Assembly: GCF_009498455.1 (NCBI RefSeq)
Contig: NZ_CP045644.1
Coordinates: 4,467,001 to 4,531,000, forward strand
Length of the DNA: 64,000 nt
Direction of reading: 5' to 3'
Origin: Variovorax paradoxus
Lineage (GTDB): Bacteria; Pseudomonadota; Gammaproteobacteria; Burkholderiales; Burkholderiaceae_C
The notes below the pieces were generated by a model, which worked only from the letters and a program-made list of their open reading frames with translations, did not search any database and was not told the origin of the DNA. Positions 35,501 to 44,664 of the stretch are shown one piece after another. How positions within the stretch are numbered: position 1 is the first letter of the stretch; the number at the start of each line of letters is the position of its first letter. The translations under genes and the position numbers were made by a program.

Positions 35501-36247
35501 TCAAGGGCCCTTTGGGGCTGATTCTTTTACGCCTTCGATCTGGACATGCTGGTGGACGATCTCGAATAGAGGTGTCAACGCATCGAGCAATGCTTTGAGA
35601 GTTTCGACCAGTTTGGCGATAGTCACAGCGATCTCGATGCCCCCTTTTGAGAAGTGATGCCTGGCCAGTTCATCTGTGTTCAAGCCGTCCGTGTCGATGC
35701 CTAAATGCTTGATAGAGGTGAACAACCCCAGTTCGCGGCTTGAGAATGAGGTGGCATGAATCAGTTCATTCCGGGGGCCTTTATAACTGTCCACGGCATC
35801 CGATACTGCAAGCAGCGCGGCGTGCACATGGGGGTGGTCGGCCACAATCTGCTTCCGCACGAACGCATTGCCCCCGATGCCCTCAACTTTCTTCATGGGC
35901 ATGACGAACGAGGTGCCAACCAGTCGATGGGCGCGGTCTACGAAGCCGATAACGCGCAGCACGAAGCTCTCGTAATGGTACCGATAGATGTCCGGATCGG
36001 GCTTCGGCTCCTTCCCGAGATCCATCACGAAGTCCAGAGTTAGGCGCAGGGCTGCCAGCGCATTGTCCAGCTCCGAAACCCTCTCGCAGACTCCCGCGGC
36101 GTATATCTCCGCGGCCGACGCAGGAAACGTCTTGTTCTCGGATCCGATCTCAGCTAGTCCCTTCTTCAGGTAGCTCGTGATGAACGGCCTCAGGATGTGA
36201 AGGCTAGGATGGTCCGTCAAGTCCCAACGGTGCTCTTTCGGAATCAC
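35501..36247 (-). CDS. Cthe_2314-type HEPN domain protein
   Basis: A 248-residue helical protein resembling the Cthe_2314 HEPN family. The GTG at 36247 has a strong AGGAGG site six bases upstream. The core has long helices EIYAAGVCERVSELDNALAA and YESFVLRVIGFVDRAHRLVG. A later GPRNELIHATSFSSRELGLF contains the R-x4-H HEPN element (RNELIHA), which in other HEPN proteins forms an RNase centre. Function is not established for the family. The frame is open upstream of the GTG and encodes unrelated-looking but protein-like sequence (see the next feature). Confidence 0.7.
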   Translation of the reverse strand: MIPKEHRWDLTDHPSLHILRPFITSYLKKGLAEIGSENKTFPASAAEIYAAGVCERVSELDNALAALRLTLDFVMDLGKEPKPDPDIYRYHYESFVLRVIGFVDRAHRLVGTSFVMPMKKVEGIGGNAFVRKQIVADHPHVHAALLAVSDAVDSYKGPRNELIHATSFSSRELGLFTSIKHLGIDTDGLNTDELARHHFSKGGIEIAVTIAKLVETLKALLDALTPLFEIVHQHVQIEGVKESAPKGP

Positions 36248-36506
36248 TACCTGCCTCCTGATCGGATGACGGTGCAGCATGTGCAAGCAGGCGCCGCTGG
36301 CATGCCAAGCGCGGCCGATGAGGCCAAGGTGAGCGAAGGGGATGACAAGGCCATGGCGGTTCCTACAGCCGTCAAGCTTGCTCTCGAGGGTCGCGAACAT
36401 TTCTGCTGCAGCGAAGTGGGCCGCACTGCGGCAGGTATTGGACGACCAGCGGTGAGCCTTCCAAGAGGAACGCATCCTTCAACCCTGAGTGCAGCGCCCC
36501 CTCCAT
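36248..36506 (-). pseudogene. Frameshifted remnant upstream of the HEPN gene
   Basis: Two overlapping frames together read like one protein: MEGALHSGLKDAFLLEGSPL VVQYLPQC, then in another frame AAHFAAAEMFATLESKLDGC and HGLVIPFAHLGLIGRAWHAS followed by ACLHMLHRHPIRRQ. The second part runs in frame into the HEPN gene. It is probably a broken upstream gene. No family is recognised and the join is inferred. Confidence 0.3.
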
Positions 36507-36523
36507 CAGCACTCCTTTGAGGG

Positions 36524-37807
36524 CTAGCGCCAAGCGCCAAGCGAGCGCTCCGCAGCGCCTAGATGCCTCGCGAGCGCGCTTCCATAGGCCTTGAAGGCAA
36601 ACTCCTGCAGAAGCAGCCCGCGAAGCTTGCGCATGTCCTCTTCCAAAGCGCTCCGCTGGGGCCAATCAGGATGAAGGATCGGTTGCACCGAAGTGTTGTT
36701 AATTTCGTAGATAGCCAACATCTCGGCATCGGACAAGTCTTCCTCTGCCGAGGACGTCATGAGGAGTTCGCGCAGCACATCTCGCACGGATTCGAGATGC
36801 GTCTTGATCCCGGTCCGTCGGCGACAAAGGCCGATCAGCTTGTTGAGCAACAGCCCGACTTCCCTGTGAAACGTGAGCGGAGGTCTCGCGGGATCGTCGT
36901 GCTGCATCCGTGCGCGCGGTGTTGGCTCGGCATTGGGAAGTGGCTGCCCCGACAGAGGACTGTTGAAGCGCGGCGTTGCAGCAGCAGATTCCCCCGTCCA
37001 ACGATCTGCCGTGCACAGGGGGATCCTGTCAACTGCGGCGACCAAAGGCTTCACGGACACGCCGCTGAAGGCGTGACTGATGAAGTAGATCTGCGATCCA
37101 CTCTGCCGAAGAGGGTGGTACATGCCTTGCCAAGTGGGTTTGGCGACAACCTGCAGATGGCTGATGGCCCATCTTTCTCGCTCTTGCTCCTCGCGCTCGC
37201 CGATGGCCCGCACATACGGCTCATCCACGAATAGGTAGCGTCGTGTCGTGGGATCGAACCAAACGCTGGGATGATCGGAATGCGGGATGCAGTTGCGCGA
37301 ATTGCCGCTGGGGTAGACGCGGCTGTAACTGGCGGAAGGCCGCAGTCGGGTGGCATCCATGAACTGGAAAACCCGGGCTGCAGCGCATGCGTGTTCACGA
37401 GCTTCCATTTGCCCGCTGCAGTAGTGCTTGCCTTCCAGATGGTCGGAGGCCATGGGCTGCAGGTCGTACAGCGAGCGGTTGTGGGCCAACTGTTGAACCG
37501 TGATCAGCGACGTCCAGGCAGCCGAGAGTTGCATCGTGAGGGTCTCTCGGCCCCGCTCGCCGGTCTCCTTATCCTTCCAGTAGAACGTAAGAAACAGCGG
37601 ATACGAGTCCGACCGCGCATCCGCCAACGGTGTTGCGGCGACATGAACTGCCAACGTTCGCTGGGCGTGGGCATAGTTCTGGAAACGGGCAGTCTGGGCC
37701 GCGCTGTCGAGGGCCGCCGCGTGAGAGGCGCCGGTCGCGTGCTTGATCTGTCGGGCGAGGCTCTTGATGCCGCCGATCGATGAGGGGACAGGGGAGTTCA
37801 TGGACAT
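36524..37807 (-). CDS. DUF5623 domain protein
   Basis: A 427-residue protein whose N-terminus, SSIGGIKSLARQIKHATGAS followed by HAAALDSAAQTARFQNYAHA, matches DUF5623 proteins found on integrative elements. The second half is more variable. The ATG at 37807 is preceded by GGAG and fits better than the in-frame start at 37840. No catalytic motif is obvious. It lies between the HEPN protein and a NucS-like nuclease on the same strand. Confidence 0.6.
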   Translation of the reverse strand: MSMNSPVPSSIGGIKSLARQIKHATGASHAAALDSAAQTARFQNYAHAQRTLAVHVAATPLADARSDSYPLFLTFYWKDKETGERGRETLTMQLSAAWTSLITVQQLAHNRSLYDLQPMASDHLEGKHYCSGQMEAREHACAAARVFQFMDATRLRPSASYSRVYPSGNSRNCIPHSDHPSVWFDPTTRRYLFVDEPYVRAIGEREEQERERWAISHLQVVAKPTWQGMYHPLRQSGSQIYFISHAFSGVSVKPLVAAVDRIPLCTADRWTGESAAATPRFNSPLSGQPLPNAEPTPRARMQHDDPARPPLTFHREVGLLLNKLIGLCRRRTGIKTHLESVRDVLRELLMTSSAEEDLSDAEMLAIYEINNTSVQPILHPDWPQRSALEEDMRKLRGLLLQEFAFKAYGSALARHLGAAERSLGAWR

Positions 37808-38027
37808 GACAGTTCTCCACGGTCCACATCGAAACGTCACCCGCTACCGTCTCCACATGGACCTTGAGAAAAAGGCATGTCAGGAGTTTGAGGAATCGAC
37901 GGGCAATACTCTCGGAGCTTCGCTGCTGCGGGCGGCGTGCCTTTGCCAAAGGCGAACCGGCATTATCTCGATTTCTTCAGGGCTTCGCAAACGCACGCGA
38001 AACCGCCCCTGCGACAGCAAAAAGCGG

Positions 38028-38837
38028 TCACGGCAACACAAGCGGGGGGATCTTCGAGACCGTGACGGACAACTGGTACTCAAACAGCTCGATGTCCTTG
38101 ATGCCGGCGCAGGCCAGGATCAGATCTTCGGTCATGGATCGGCACACGATGACTCCGCGCACCCTCTCTCCAGGCTCGGCAAGTTCCTTGCGGACCCAGT
38201 TCACGTAGCGCAGCAACTGGCCGACCACGCGGTCGTAGCCTTTCTCCACCTTCAGTTCCAACACGACGAAACCGCCGGATTTGTCCTTGGCCAGGATGTC
38301 AATCCTTCGCCCGCCGCCAGCGGGGTACTCAAAGCCGGTGATGTCTTCGTCCTGAAAAAGCGTGAGACCCGGCTCGATGAGATGCAGGTTGTCGGCCAAG
38401 TAACGCTGCAGGTCTTTCTCGAGCGCGAACTGGGACGATCCCGCGAGTGCTGCATCCACCAGGGTGCCGGCGTCTTCTTCCTGCTCTTGGGCCACCGATA
38501 TGGATCTGCCGTCGGCCGTCGGCACTTGCACCTTGGCCGCCTGGTGAATCGGGGCGGGATCAACCCCTGGGGCATACAGCCGGTATTCCCGCGAGCCGAC
38601 TCTGAACAGCAGGTCGTCCGTTGTGTTGGTCGCCGGGTGGTGGAGCCTGCTGCGGTCGTTGGTCGAGGCCTGGACCAAGTGAGCAATGATGCTGCCGCCC
38701 TTGAGTTTGGGATAGTGCTGCGCGAACCAGTCCACAGCGCGCTGCGCCGGAAAGGTTTCGCCCGGCTGCAATTTCCACGCGGCAAGCATGTCCTTGAGCA
38801 ACGCTCTGGTCGGTTTGTCGTAGATCGTTCGCGCCAT
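38028..38837 (-). CDS. NucS/DUF91-like PDDEXK nuclease with N-terminal winged-helix-like domain
   Basis: A 269-residue protein. The C-terminal half resembles the NucS/DUF91 nuclease fold: FALEKDLQRYLADNLHLIEP, then GRRIDILAKDKSGGFVVLEL KVEKG, giving the D-x(n)-ExK catalytic triad. VGQLLRYVNWVRKELAEPGE follows. The N-terminal 80 residues (YDKPTRALLKDMLAAWKLQP, FAQHYPKLKGGSIIAHLVQA) resemble DNA-binding modules attached to such nucleases. A role in defence or DNA repair on the element is likely but unproven. Confidence 0.75.
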   Translation of the reverse strand: MARTIYDKPTRALLKDMLAAWKLQPGETFPAQRAVDWFAQHYPKLKGGSIIAHLVQASTNDRSRLHHPATNTTDDLLFRVGSREYRLYAPGVDPAPIHQAAKVQVPTADGRSISVAQEQEEDAGTLVDAALAGSSQFALEKDLQRYLADNLHLIEPGLTLFQDEDITGFEYPAGGGRRIDILAKDKSGGFVVLELKVEKGYDRVVGQLLRYVNWVRKELAEPGERVRGVIVCRSMTEDLILACAGIKDIELFEYQLSVTVSKIPPLVLP

Positions 38838-39012
38838 TTGATTTCCCTTTCATTTCCCGGGATCGGTCCCAGTGTCTATTCAGATCTGGCAGATTCGTCG
38901 ATCCCGTCCAGCCTGGTATGGATATAGCGAACGGACATGTTTGAAGATTGACGGTAACGCCATGCGATGAACGCCGACCAGAACCTCTGAGCGGACTGGC
39001 CCGTATAGCGCA

Positions 39013-39732
39013 CTAGAACTTGGGTGTCCTCATCGCCACAGTCTCGACCCCGTCGCGAGATATCGAACGAGCCTTTTGGTGGGTCGCGTCGAAGATTGCG
39101 ATGTGCGTGGGAGAGCTATCGAGGATGAATCCGATACCCACAATCTCGCTTCCTTTTTTGAGCTGAACACAACTTGAGGTTGCCTTGTCGCAGCCTTTCG
39201 CGTAGTCCTCTATTTCGCGCTCCACCGCGGCCTTGCCGGCGGTGGCGCCAAGCACCGCGGGAACCGCAGCGAGCGCTAGCAAAGCGCCAAGAAGGAAAAA
39301 GAGCGCACAGACAAAAAGCAACGCAGAGAGCGCACTGCGGATGAACTGTCGAACGCGTTCGCTCTGTCTTTCCAGCCAAGCCGGCTGCTTCCCGGAGCCG
39401 GAGCCTAGCGGCGACTGCAACAACGCGAAATAAAGGCTGAGCACCAGGAACATTATCAGCGACCACAGCACATTGGCGCCCATCAGCTTGAGGATCGCAA
39501 TGCCGCGATCAAATGCCGTGCTGTAACCGGTGATCAACATCCAGTCGGTCGTCTTGGGAAAAAGACCCGCGTCCAGCCCCCAATGGCCGAGATAGGTCTT
39601 GTGTGTGGCATCGCCCATAAGGTGAAGGGTCACGCCACCCGACGCGGCAACTGCCGTTAGCAGGCTTAGGCTGGAGATCAATGGTAGACGAGGCTTGGTG
39701 TTCGTTTGGTTGTCGCGAGCATCAGATTTCAT
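39013..39732 (-). CDS. Hypothetical membrane protein, three to four spans
   Basis: A 239-residue protein with hydrophobic segments near residues 17-38 (LPLISSLSLLTAVAASGGVT), 85-107 (LWSLIMFLVLSLYFALLQ) and 130-160 (LLFVCALFFLLGALLALAAV). A C-terminal soluble domain of about 70 residues follows (KGSEIVGIGFILDSSPTHIA IFDA). The overall plan, membrane anchor plus small terminal domain, is common among element-borne accessory proteins. No family recognised. Confidence 0.6.
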   Translation of the reverse strand: MKSDARDNQTNTKPRLPLISSLSLLTAVAASGGVTLHLMGDATHKTYLGHWGLDAGLFPKTTDWMLITGYSTAFDRGIAILKLMGANVLWSLIMFLVLSLYFALLQSPLGSGSGKQPAWLERQSERVRQFIRSALSALLFVCALFFLLGALLALAAVPAVLGATAGKAAVEREIEDYAKGCDKATSSCVQLKKGSEIVGIGFILDSSPTHIAIFDATHQKARSISRDGVETVAMRTPKF

Positions 39733-39915
39733 GGAGTTCCTCTGTTTGAGATGTGTTCAGCCAACAGGCAAGTCAACGCGGTTGGGGTCCATCGGTGAGC
39801 ACACCAAGTCTGCGAGGCCGTGGGCGTGGCGAAGAATAGACGAGCCCCCGATGGCGTCCCACGCTCGCAGTCCCCGTCGTCGCGAGGTCTGGCTTTCACC
39901 GGCACGCTGCGCCTG
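39733..39915. other. Spacer between cargo block and backbone
   Basis: No gene is visible here. This is where transcription switches from the minus-strand defence block to the plus-strand element backbone. It is followed by the repeated leader at 39916-40108. Confidence 0.4.
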
Positions 39916-40108
39916 CCGGGAGGCAGAGGAGGACGGTCGAAGGGCTGGCTTGCTGTCCCTCTGATCGTTGCACGCCGGTCTCGCCGTCAAGGTCTGCACG
40001 CAATGGCATTGCGCTTGCGCCCTGTCGGCCGTCTTCGAACCCTGACGGCTGCGCTGCGGCGTGCCGGTTCCGGTTTCGGGCAATCCCGCCCGATTCACGG
40101 AGCCGACC
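39916..40108 (+). repeat. Repeated leader, copy A (before radC)
   Basis: About 190 non-coding bases before radC resemble the leader of the DUF2958 gene at 45105-45288. Shared blocks include AGGGCTGGCTTGCTGT, CGTCAAGGTCTGC, CGAACCCTGACGGCTGCGCT and TTCCGGT-TCGGGCAAT-CCGCCCG, in the same order and spacing. The CGTCAAGG and CCCTGACGG blocks can pair, suggesting an RNA structure that could regulate the following gene. Confidence 0.6.
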
Positions 40109-40639
40109 ATGTCGCACGATCTCTTTTCTTCCCTCGTTTCCTTCGAGTTCTCCGCTTCTGTTCCTCTGCTCGTTCGCGATGTCGCGGGAGAGTACCGTCC
40201 GGCCGAGGCCGACGAGGTGCTGCTCGCGGCCCAGCGATTGTTGGCGCGGCGGGTGCGCGGCAGCGCCGCGCTGTCTTCGCCTGCGCTGGTGCGGGACTTC
40301 CTGCGTCTGCGGCATGGGGCGCTGGAACACGAGGTGTTCGCCGTCGTGCACCTGGATTCGCAGAACCGGGTGCTGGATTACGTGGAGATGTTCCGCGGGA
40401 CCGTGGCACAAACTTCGGTGTACCCGCGTGAGGTGGTCAAGGACGCACTGGCGCGCAACAGTGCGGCGCTGCTTCTGGTGCACGGGCATCCCTCGGGATC
40501 GACGGAGCCGTCGCCGGCCGACCAGGCGCTCACGCAGACCCTCAAGACCGCACTGTCACTCGTGGACGTACGGGTGCTGGATCACCTGATCGTCGGCGGC
40601 CGCGCCATCTACTCGATGGCCGAGCACGGGCTGATGTAG
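40109..40639 (+). CDS. radC: RadC family (JAB) protein
   Basis: A 176-residue RadC/JAB protein with the metal motif HGHPSGSTEPSPADQ (HxH-x(n)-D) near residues 129-143. The family's VYPREVVKDALARNSAALLL and LVDVRVLDHLIVGGRAIYS are also present. It is a standard backbone gene of Tn4371-like elements and many genomic islands. Despite the name, its role in DNA repair is doubtful; the activity is unknown. The ATG at 40109 follows the repeated leader. Confidence 0.9.
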   Translation: MSHDLFSSLVSFEFSASVPLLVRDVAGEYRPAEADEVLLAAQRLLARRVRGSAALSSPALVRDFLRLRHGALEHEVFAVVHLDSQNRVLDYVEMFRGTVAQTSVYPREVVKDALARNSAALLLVHGHPSGSTEPSPADQALTQTLKTALSLVDVRVLDHLIVGGRAIYSMAEHGLM

Positions 40640-41068
40640 CAAAGGGGGCTTCGGCCCCTTGTGTTATTTCCCGCTCGCATGCGCGCTGCGCGCGTGCATC
40701 TGGCCGGCGGCCGGTGCCGACCGATTCCTTCGATCTCATCTCTCCGGTGGCGGCATCCGCCACCTGCGCGCCGCCGTCTGCGGCTTGCCTGGCCTCTGCG
40801 GGCGCTCCTCCCGTCAAGGGCCGCTGCGGCGCCCGTGTCCTCGGCTTCGCCTGCGGGCCGCGCCAGCGCCTTCGCTGTTCTCCCTTGACGGCGCACCCGC
40901 GCCGGCCCCAGCCGGCCTGTATGGCCGCGAAAGGGCTTCGCGGCCCCTGCGGAGCCCAACACCCAAGGAGAGCGCCTATGCACAGACCCACGCCCTGAAT
41001 CCAGTTCCGGTTTTCTTTTCTTTCCAGTTTTGTTTTCCAACGTCCCGACATGGGACAGGAGTTCGATC
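40640..41068. other. Long GC-rich leader before the parB-like gene
   Basis: I see no gene in these 429 bases. The stretch has blocks related to the leaders before radC and DUF2958 (CGTCAAGGGCCGCTGCGG, later CCCTTGACGGCGCA), so it may fold in the same way. A pyrimidine-rich stretch with TTTTCTTTTCTTTCC and an AGGAG site precede the ATG at 41069. Confidence 0.4.
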
Positions 41069-43105
41069 ATGAATACTGTTGATACGCCAGACGATTCCAC
41101 CCTTGAAGCGGCCGTGCCTGCGCAGAACATGGTTCTGGTGCCGCTTTCGCGGCTGCGCGCGCGGCCGTCCAAGCGCAACGTGCGCCGGAAGGCGCGCACG
41201 TCGATTGCTGTATTGGCCGCAAGCATCCGGCGTGTGGGCCTCCTGCAGAACCTCACCGTGGTTCCTTTCGGCGATGACGGGGACTTCGAGGTCGCCGCCG
41301 GTGGGCGGCGCCTCGCGGCCTTGAAGCAGCTCGCGAAGAAGCGGCGCATCCCGGAGGATTGGCCGGTGCCTTGCCTTTTGGTGGCCGACGCGCTGGCGCG
41401 CACGGCGAGCCTCGCCGAGAACGTGCAGAGGGAGGCCATGGGGCCTGTCGAGGAACTGCTCGCATGGAAGTCCCTTGTGGCCGAAGGCCGGTCGGTCGAG
41501 GCCATCGCGGCGGACTTCGGCGTGACGCCGCTGGTGGTCAAGCGTCGGCTCAGGCTCGCGAACGTCTCGCCGCGCCTGCTGGCGGATTACGAGGCCGGCG
41601 CCGCGACGCTCGAGCAGTTGATGGCGCTCGCCATCACCGACGACCACGCGGCGCAGGAGGCTGCGTTCTACGACAGCCCCGCGTGGCAGCGCAGTCCCGA
41701 GGCGCTGCGCGAGCACCTGACCCATGACGAGATCGACGCCAGCCGCGATGCGCTGGCGCGCTTCGTCGGGCTCGAGGCCTACGAGGCCGCAGGGGGCGGT
41801 GTGCGCCGCGACCTGTTCTCGGACGAACGGCTTGGCGGTTATCTCACCGATGCGGGATTGCTGGACACGCTCGCGCGCCGCAAGCTCGCCGCTGTTGCCG
41901 AACAGGTCCAGCTGGAAGGCTGGGGGTGGGTGGAGGTCGCACCGCGCGCCACGGCGGCCGAACTCCATGTGTTCCAGCGGGTGCGGCGCACGCGCCGCGA
42001 CCCGAACAGGACCGAGGCCAAGCGCATTGCCAAGCTCGAAGCGAAGCAGAGCGCGTTGCAGGACCGGCTCGACGACGAGGATGCGTGCCTGAGCGAGGAC
42101 GGCGAGCGTGCGCTGCAGGCGGAGCTGGACCGGCTGGGCGACGAGCTGGAAGCCATTGAGCAGACCCTGGTGGTCTACCCGCCCGGCGCGGTGGCAATGG
42201 CCGGCGCGGTGGTGTCCGTGGACCGCATGGGCGGCGTGGTGGTGCACCGTGGGCTGCTGCGCGAGGAGGAGGCCAAGGCGCTGCGGGCGCAGGAGCGGCA
42301 GGAAGCCGGTGCGGCAGGCGGGGAGCGCAACGGCCACGATGGTGATGAGGCTGACGAGTCGGCCAAGCCCGGCATCTCGGAGAAGCTGGCAAGGCGGTTG
42401 AGCGCCCACCGCACGGCCGCCTTGCAGGCCGAGGTCGCCCGACATCCGCAGGTGGCGCTGGTGGCGGTGGTGCATCGGCTCGCGCTGCGCGTGGTCTTGG
42501 GCCGCTACGGTTCGGGCGGGTCGCCCGTCGACATCATTGCCACGCCGCAGGATGGGCTCGCGCTGCATGCACCCGATATCGGGGACTCGCCTGCGGCGAC
42601 GGGCATGTGCAAGGTCCGCGAGGCATGGGTGGCGCGCCTGCCGAAAGAACCGAAGGTCCTCTTTGCCGAGCTGCTGGCCTTGCCGCAGAGCGAACTGCTG
42701 TCGCTGCTGGCGGTGTGCGTGGCGTCCACGGTTAGCGTGCTGGCGTCCCGCGAGGACGAGGCGCCTGCGGCCGAACTGGCCGAGGCCGTGTGCCTCGACA
42801 TGCACGACTGCTGGACGCCGACCGCAGAAGGCTATTTCTCGCACGTCTCCAAGGCCAAGGCGCTGGAGGCGGTGCTGGCCTTTGCGCCCGATCACGTGAC
42901 CCGGCTGTCCAGGCTCAGGAAGGCCGAGATGGCAAGCGAGGCCGAGAGGCTCGCGGCCGGGACCGGATGGTTGCCGGTGATGTTCAGGGGCGCGGCGGAA
43001 CTGGGTGCCGGATCGCCGACATCGTCGGGGATCGAGGCGGTGCCGGAAGCGGATGAAGCGGCTGCCGAACCCGAAGACCGCGAGGAACTGGCGACAGTCG
43101 CCTAG
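41069..43105 (+). CDS. Large ParB/RepB/Spo0J-like protein of the element
   Basis: A 678-residue protein. The N-terminal ParB/Srx domain (residues 20-115) includes VPLSRLRARPSKRNVRRKAR, ASIRRVGLLQNLTVVPF and AAGGRRLAALKQLAKK. A KorB-like HTH follows at 145-175 (GRSVEAIAADFGVTPLVVKR, RLRLANVSPRLL). A coiled coil covers about 320-370 (KRIAKLEAKQSALQDRLDDE). The C-terminal half is specific to Tn4371/IncP-like elements. ParB-superfamily members act in partition or as CTP-dependent regulators. The ATG at 41069 has an AGGAG site. Confidence 0.88.
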   Translation: MNTVDTPDDSTLEAAVPAQNMVLVPLSRLRARPSKRNVRRKARTSIAVLAASIRRVGLLQNLTVVPFGDDGDFEVAAGGRRLAALKQLAKKRRIPEDWPVPCLLVADALARTASLAENVQREAMGPVEELLAWKSLVAEGRSVEAIAADFGVTPLVVKRRLRLANVSPRLLADYEAGAATLEQLMALAITDDHAAQEAAFYDSPAWQRSPEALREHLTHDEIDASRDALARFVGLEAYEAAGGGVRRDLFSDERLGGYLTDAGLLDTLARRKLAAVAEQVQLEGWGWVEVAPRATAAELHVFQRVRRTRRDPNRTEAKRIAKLEAKQSALQDRLDDEDACLSEDGERALQAELDRLGDELEAIEQTLVVYPPGAVAMAGAVVSVDRMGGVVVHRGLLREEEAKALRAQERQEAGAAGGERNGHDGDEADESAKPGISEKLARRLSAHRTAALQAEVARHPQVALVAVVHRLALRVVLGRYGSGGSPVDIIATPQDGLALHAPDIGDSPAATGMCKVREAWVARLPKEPKVLFAELLALPQSELLSLLAVCVASTVSVLASREDEAPAAELAEAVCLDMHDCWTPTAEGYFSHVSKAKALEAVLAFAPDHVTRLSRLRKAEMASEAERLAAGTGWLPVMFRGAAELGAGSPTSSGIEAVPEADEAAAEPEDREELATVA

Positions 43106-43153
43106 GCGTGAGGCCCCGGCCGCACGGTGGGGCCTTGGATGTGCAACCACAAA

Positions 43154-43194
43154 AAAACGCGCGCGGCAAGTGTGCCGCGCGCGTTTTCGTTTTC
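43154..43194 (+). terminator. Rho-independent terminator after the parB-like gene
   Basis: A 12-bp GC-rich stem, ACGCGCGCGGCA and TGCCGCGCGCGT with a 4-base loop, is flanked by A and T runs (TTTTCGTTTTC after the stem). The A/T flanks make it able to work on both strands. Confidence 0.85.
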
Positions 43195-43397
43195 GACGAG
43201 GGCAGGGCGAGGGAAGGGCCCTGGGGGCGTTGAGGCCCCAAGACATAGGCATCCGCCTCCGCTGCGGTACGCCCTGGGGCGCCCCATCAGGTTGGCTCCG
43301 CCGGCGCATCGCGTGAGCATCGCGAAAGCTCCGGTCCAGAGGCGTACGCATCGCTCTCGGATTCGGAGAGCTCGACGATTTCACCCCTCACATCCCC

Positions 43398-43859
43398 ATG
43401 AATCAACAAGGCGTCAGCGAAATCTGTTTTGAAGAAACCTATGCGGTGTCGCATGACCAGACGGCACGGTCTTTGTTCGCGAGGCTGCCGCATGGCCGCG
43501 AATACGCGCAGACGCTGATCGAATGTCTGGCGACCGGGTACCTGGTCGCGGTTGTCGAGTCCATCTGCGTCCGCAAAATGCAGATGCATGTCGATCCGAT
43601 GGTGGAGGTGGTTGTGGGCCGCACTGTGCATATCGAGCATCTCGGCCCCATTCCACCGACGACAAGGCTGCGACTGCGGGGATGGGTCGAGGGTCTCGGC
43701 GAGCGCAGTGCGACATTCCGAGTCCAGGCATATGACGACCACGAACTCGTGTTCGATGGAACTATGACGCTGGTGGCGGCCCCTCGGGCCAGCATCGAGT
43801 CGCGCATTGCCACGAAGATCGATGCGCTCGAGGCGGCCCGTGGCGGGCAGCGGACCTGA
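43398..43859 (+). CDS. Hotdog-fold thioesterase (fluoroacetyl-CoA thioesterase-like)
   Basis: A 153-residue hotdog protein. The helix-strand pattern and conserved residues VVESICVRKMQMHVDPMVEV VVG, TVHIEHLGPIPPTTRLRLRG and VQAYDDHELVFDGTMTLVAA resemble the FlK-like thioesterase group. It would hydrolyse a small acyl-CoA; the substrate is not predictable. It is an unusual gene between parB-like and DUF736 in this type of backbone and may be a small cargo insertion. Confidence 0.7.
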   Translation: MNQQGVSEICFEETYAVSHDQTARSLFARLPHGREYAQTLIECLATGYLVAVVESICVRKMQMHVDPMVEVVVGRTVHIEHLGPIPPTTRLRLRGWVEGLGERSATFRVQAYDDHELVFDGTMTLVAAPRASIESRIATKIDALEAARGGQRT

Positions 43860-44355
43860 CGGTCGAGAACGGCGGCTCATTCAGCTTCACGGATCCGTCC
43901 GATCGCCGGAGGGCTGACTTGCTTCCATGCCGTCGATGCCGATCACGTTTGCTGCCTCGACGCTGTGGGGCTTTCCGGTGGCGCTTTCCTGGTCAGCAGG
44001 CATGGACCTGGACCGCGTCCGGCCTATGCCAGAAGCCATTGCTGCGGACCAGTGCCTGGGCCATGCATCCTTTCGGGATCAGGTTCACGCCCACGGCCTT
44101 GTATGTGTCGTGAATCCTGGCGCGGGCACGGCGGCGCTTCTCTTCGTTGCGCTTCGCCTCGGGCTTCATCGCCGCAACCGTGCGGCCCGACAAATTTCCC
44201 CGACCTGCGGTCTTCCTCGCGAGGCAAATTTCTCGGGCCTTCCGGTCCTCCACTCGCGTTGCGGCCTTCGGTGCGACGCGCCCAGACCCGCACCGTCCGG
44301 ATCACGCCAAGGCCGCGATGGGCGCGGACCTGGTCAACTTCGAAAGGACTTCATC
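43860..44355. other. Spacer before DUF736
   Basis: There is no well-supported gene. A minus-strand frame at 43993-44253 contains MKPEAKRNEEKRRRARARIH and KAVGVNLIPKGCMAQALVRS and looks partly protein-like, but it has no recognised family and weak ribosome-site support. Direct GC-poor blocks GACAAATTTCCCCGAC and GGCAAATTTCTCGGGC lie at about 44188-44239. Confidence 0.3.
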
Positions 44356-44664
44356 ATGGCCAACATCGGCACCTTCACCGCACAGAACAACGGCTTCGCC
44401 GGCACGGTTCGCACCCTGACGCTCAACGTCAAGGTCAAGATCGCGCCCAGCGACAAGGAAAGCGAAAACAGCCCGGACTACCGCATCGTGGCGGGTACCG
44501 GCTACGAGATCGGCGCGGCATGGAAGAAGGTCAGCAAGGCGGACCGGCCCTACCTGTCGGTGACGCTGGACGACCCGTCGTTCCCGGCGACCATTTATGC
44601 CCGCCTGGTCGAAGGCGACGACGGCGCGCACAACCTGATCTGGTCGCGCAGCAAGGGCGACTGA
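44356..44664 (+). CDS. DUF736 family protein
   Basis: A 102-residue DUF736 protein with the family core MANIGTFTAQNNGFAGTVRT, PDYRIVAGTGYEIGAAWKKV and YLSVTLDDPSFPATIYARLV. It is a standard gene of Tn4371-like ICEs and many Rhizobiales/Burkholderiales plasmids. Function is unknown; the beta-rich fold resembles single-strand-binding modules. The ATG at 44356 follows an AAAGGA site. Confidence 0.9.
   Translation: MANIGTFTAQNNGFAGTVRTLTLNVKVKIAPSDKESENSPDYRIVAGTGYEIGAAWKKVSKADRPYLSVTLDDPSFPATIYARLVEGDDGAHNLIWSRSKGD

Noticed and set aside
40976-43384. Long minus-strand frame opposite the parB-like gene
   Set aside because: Low-complexity Arg/His-rich product. The plus-strand protein has clear ParB domains.
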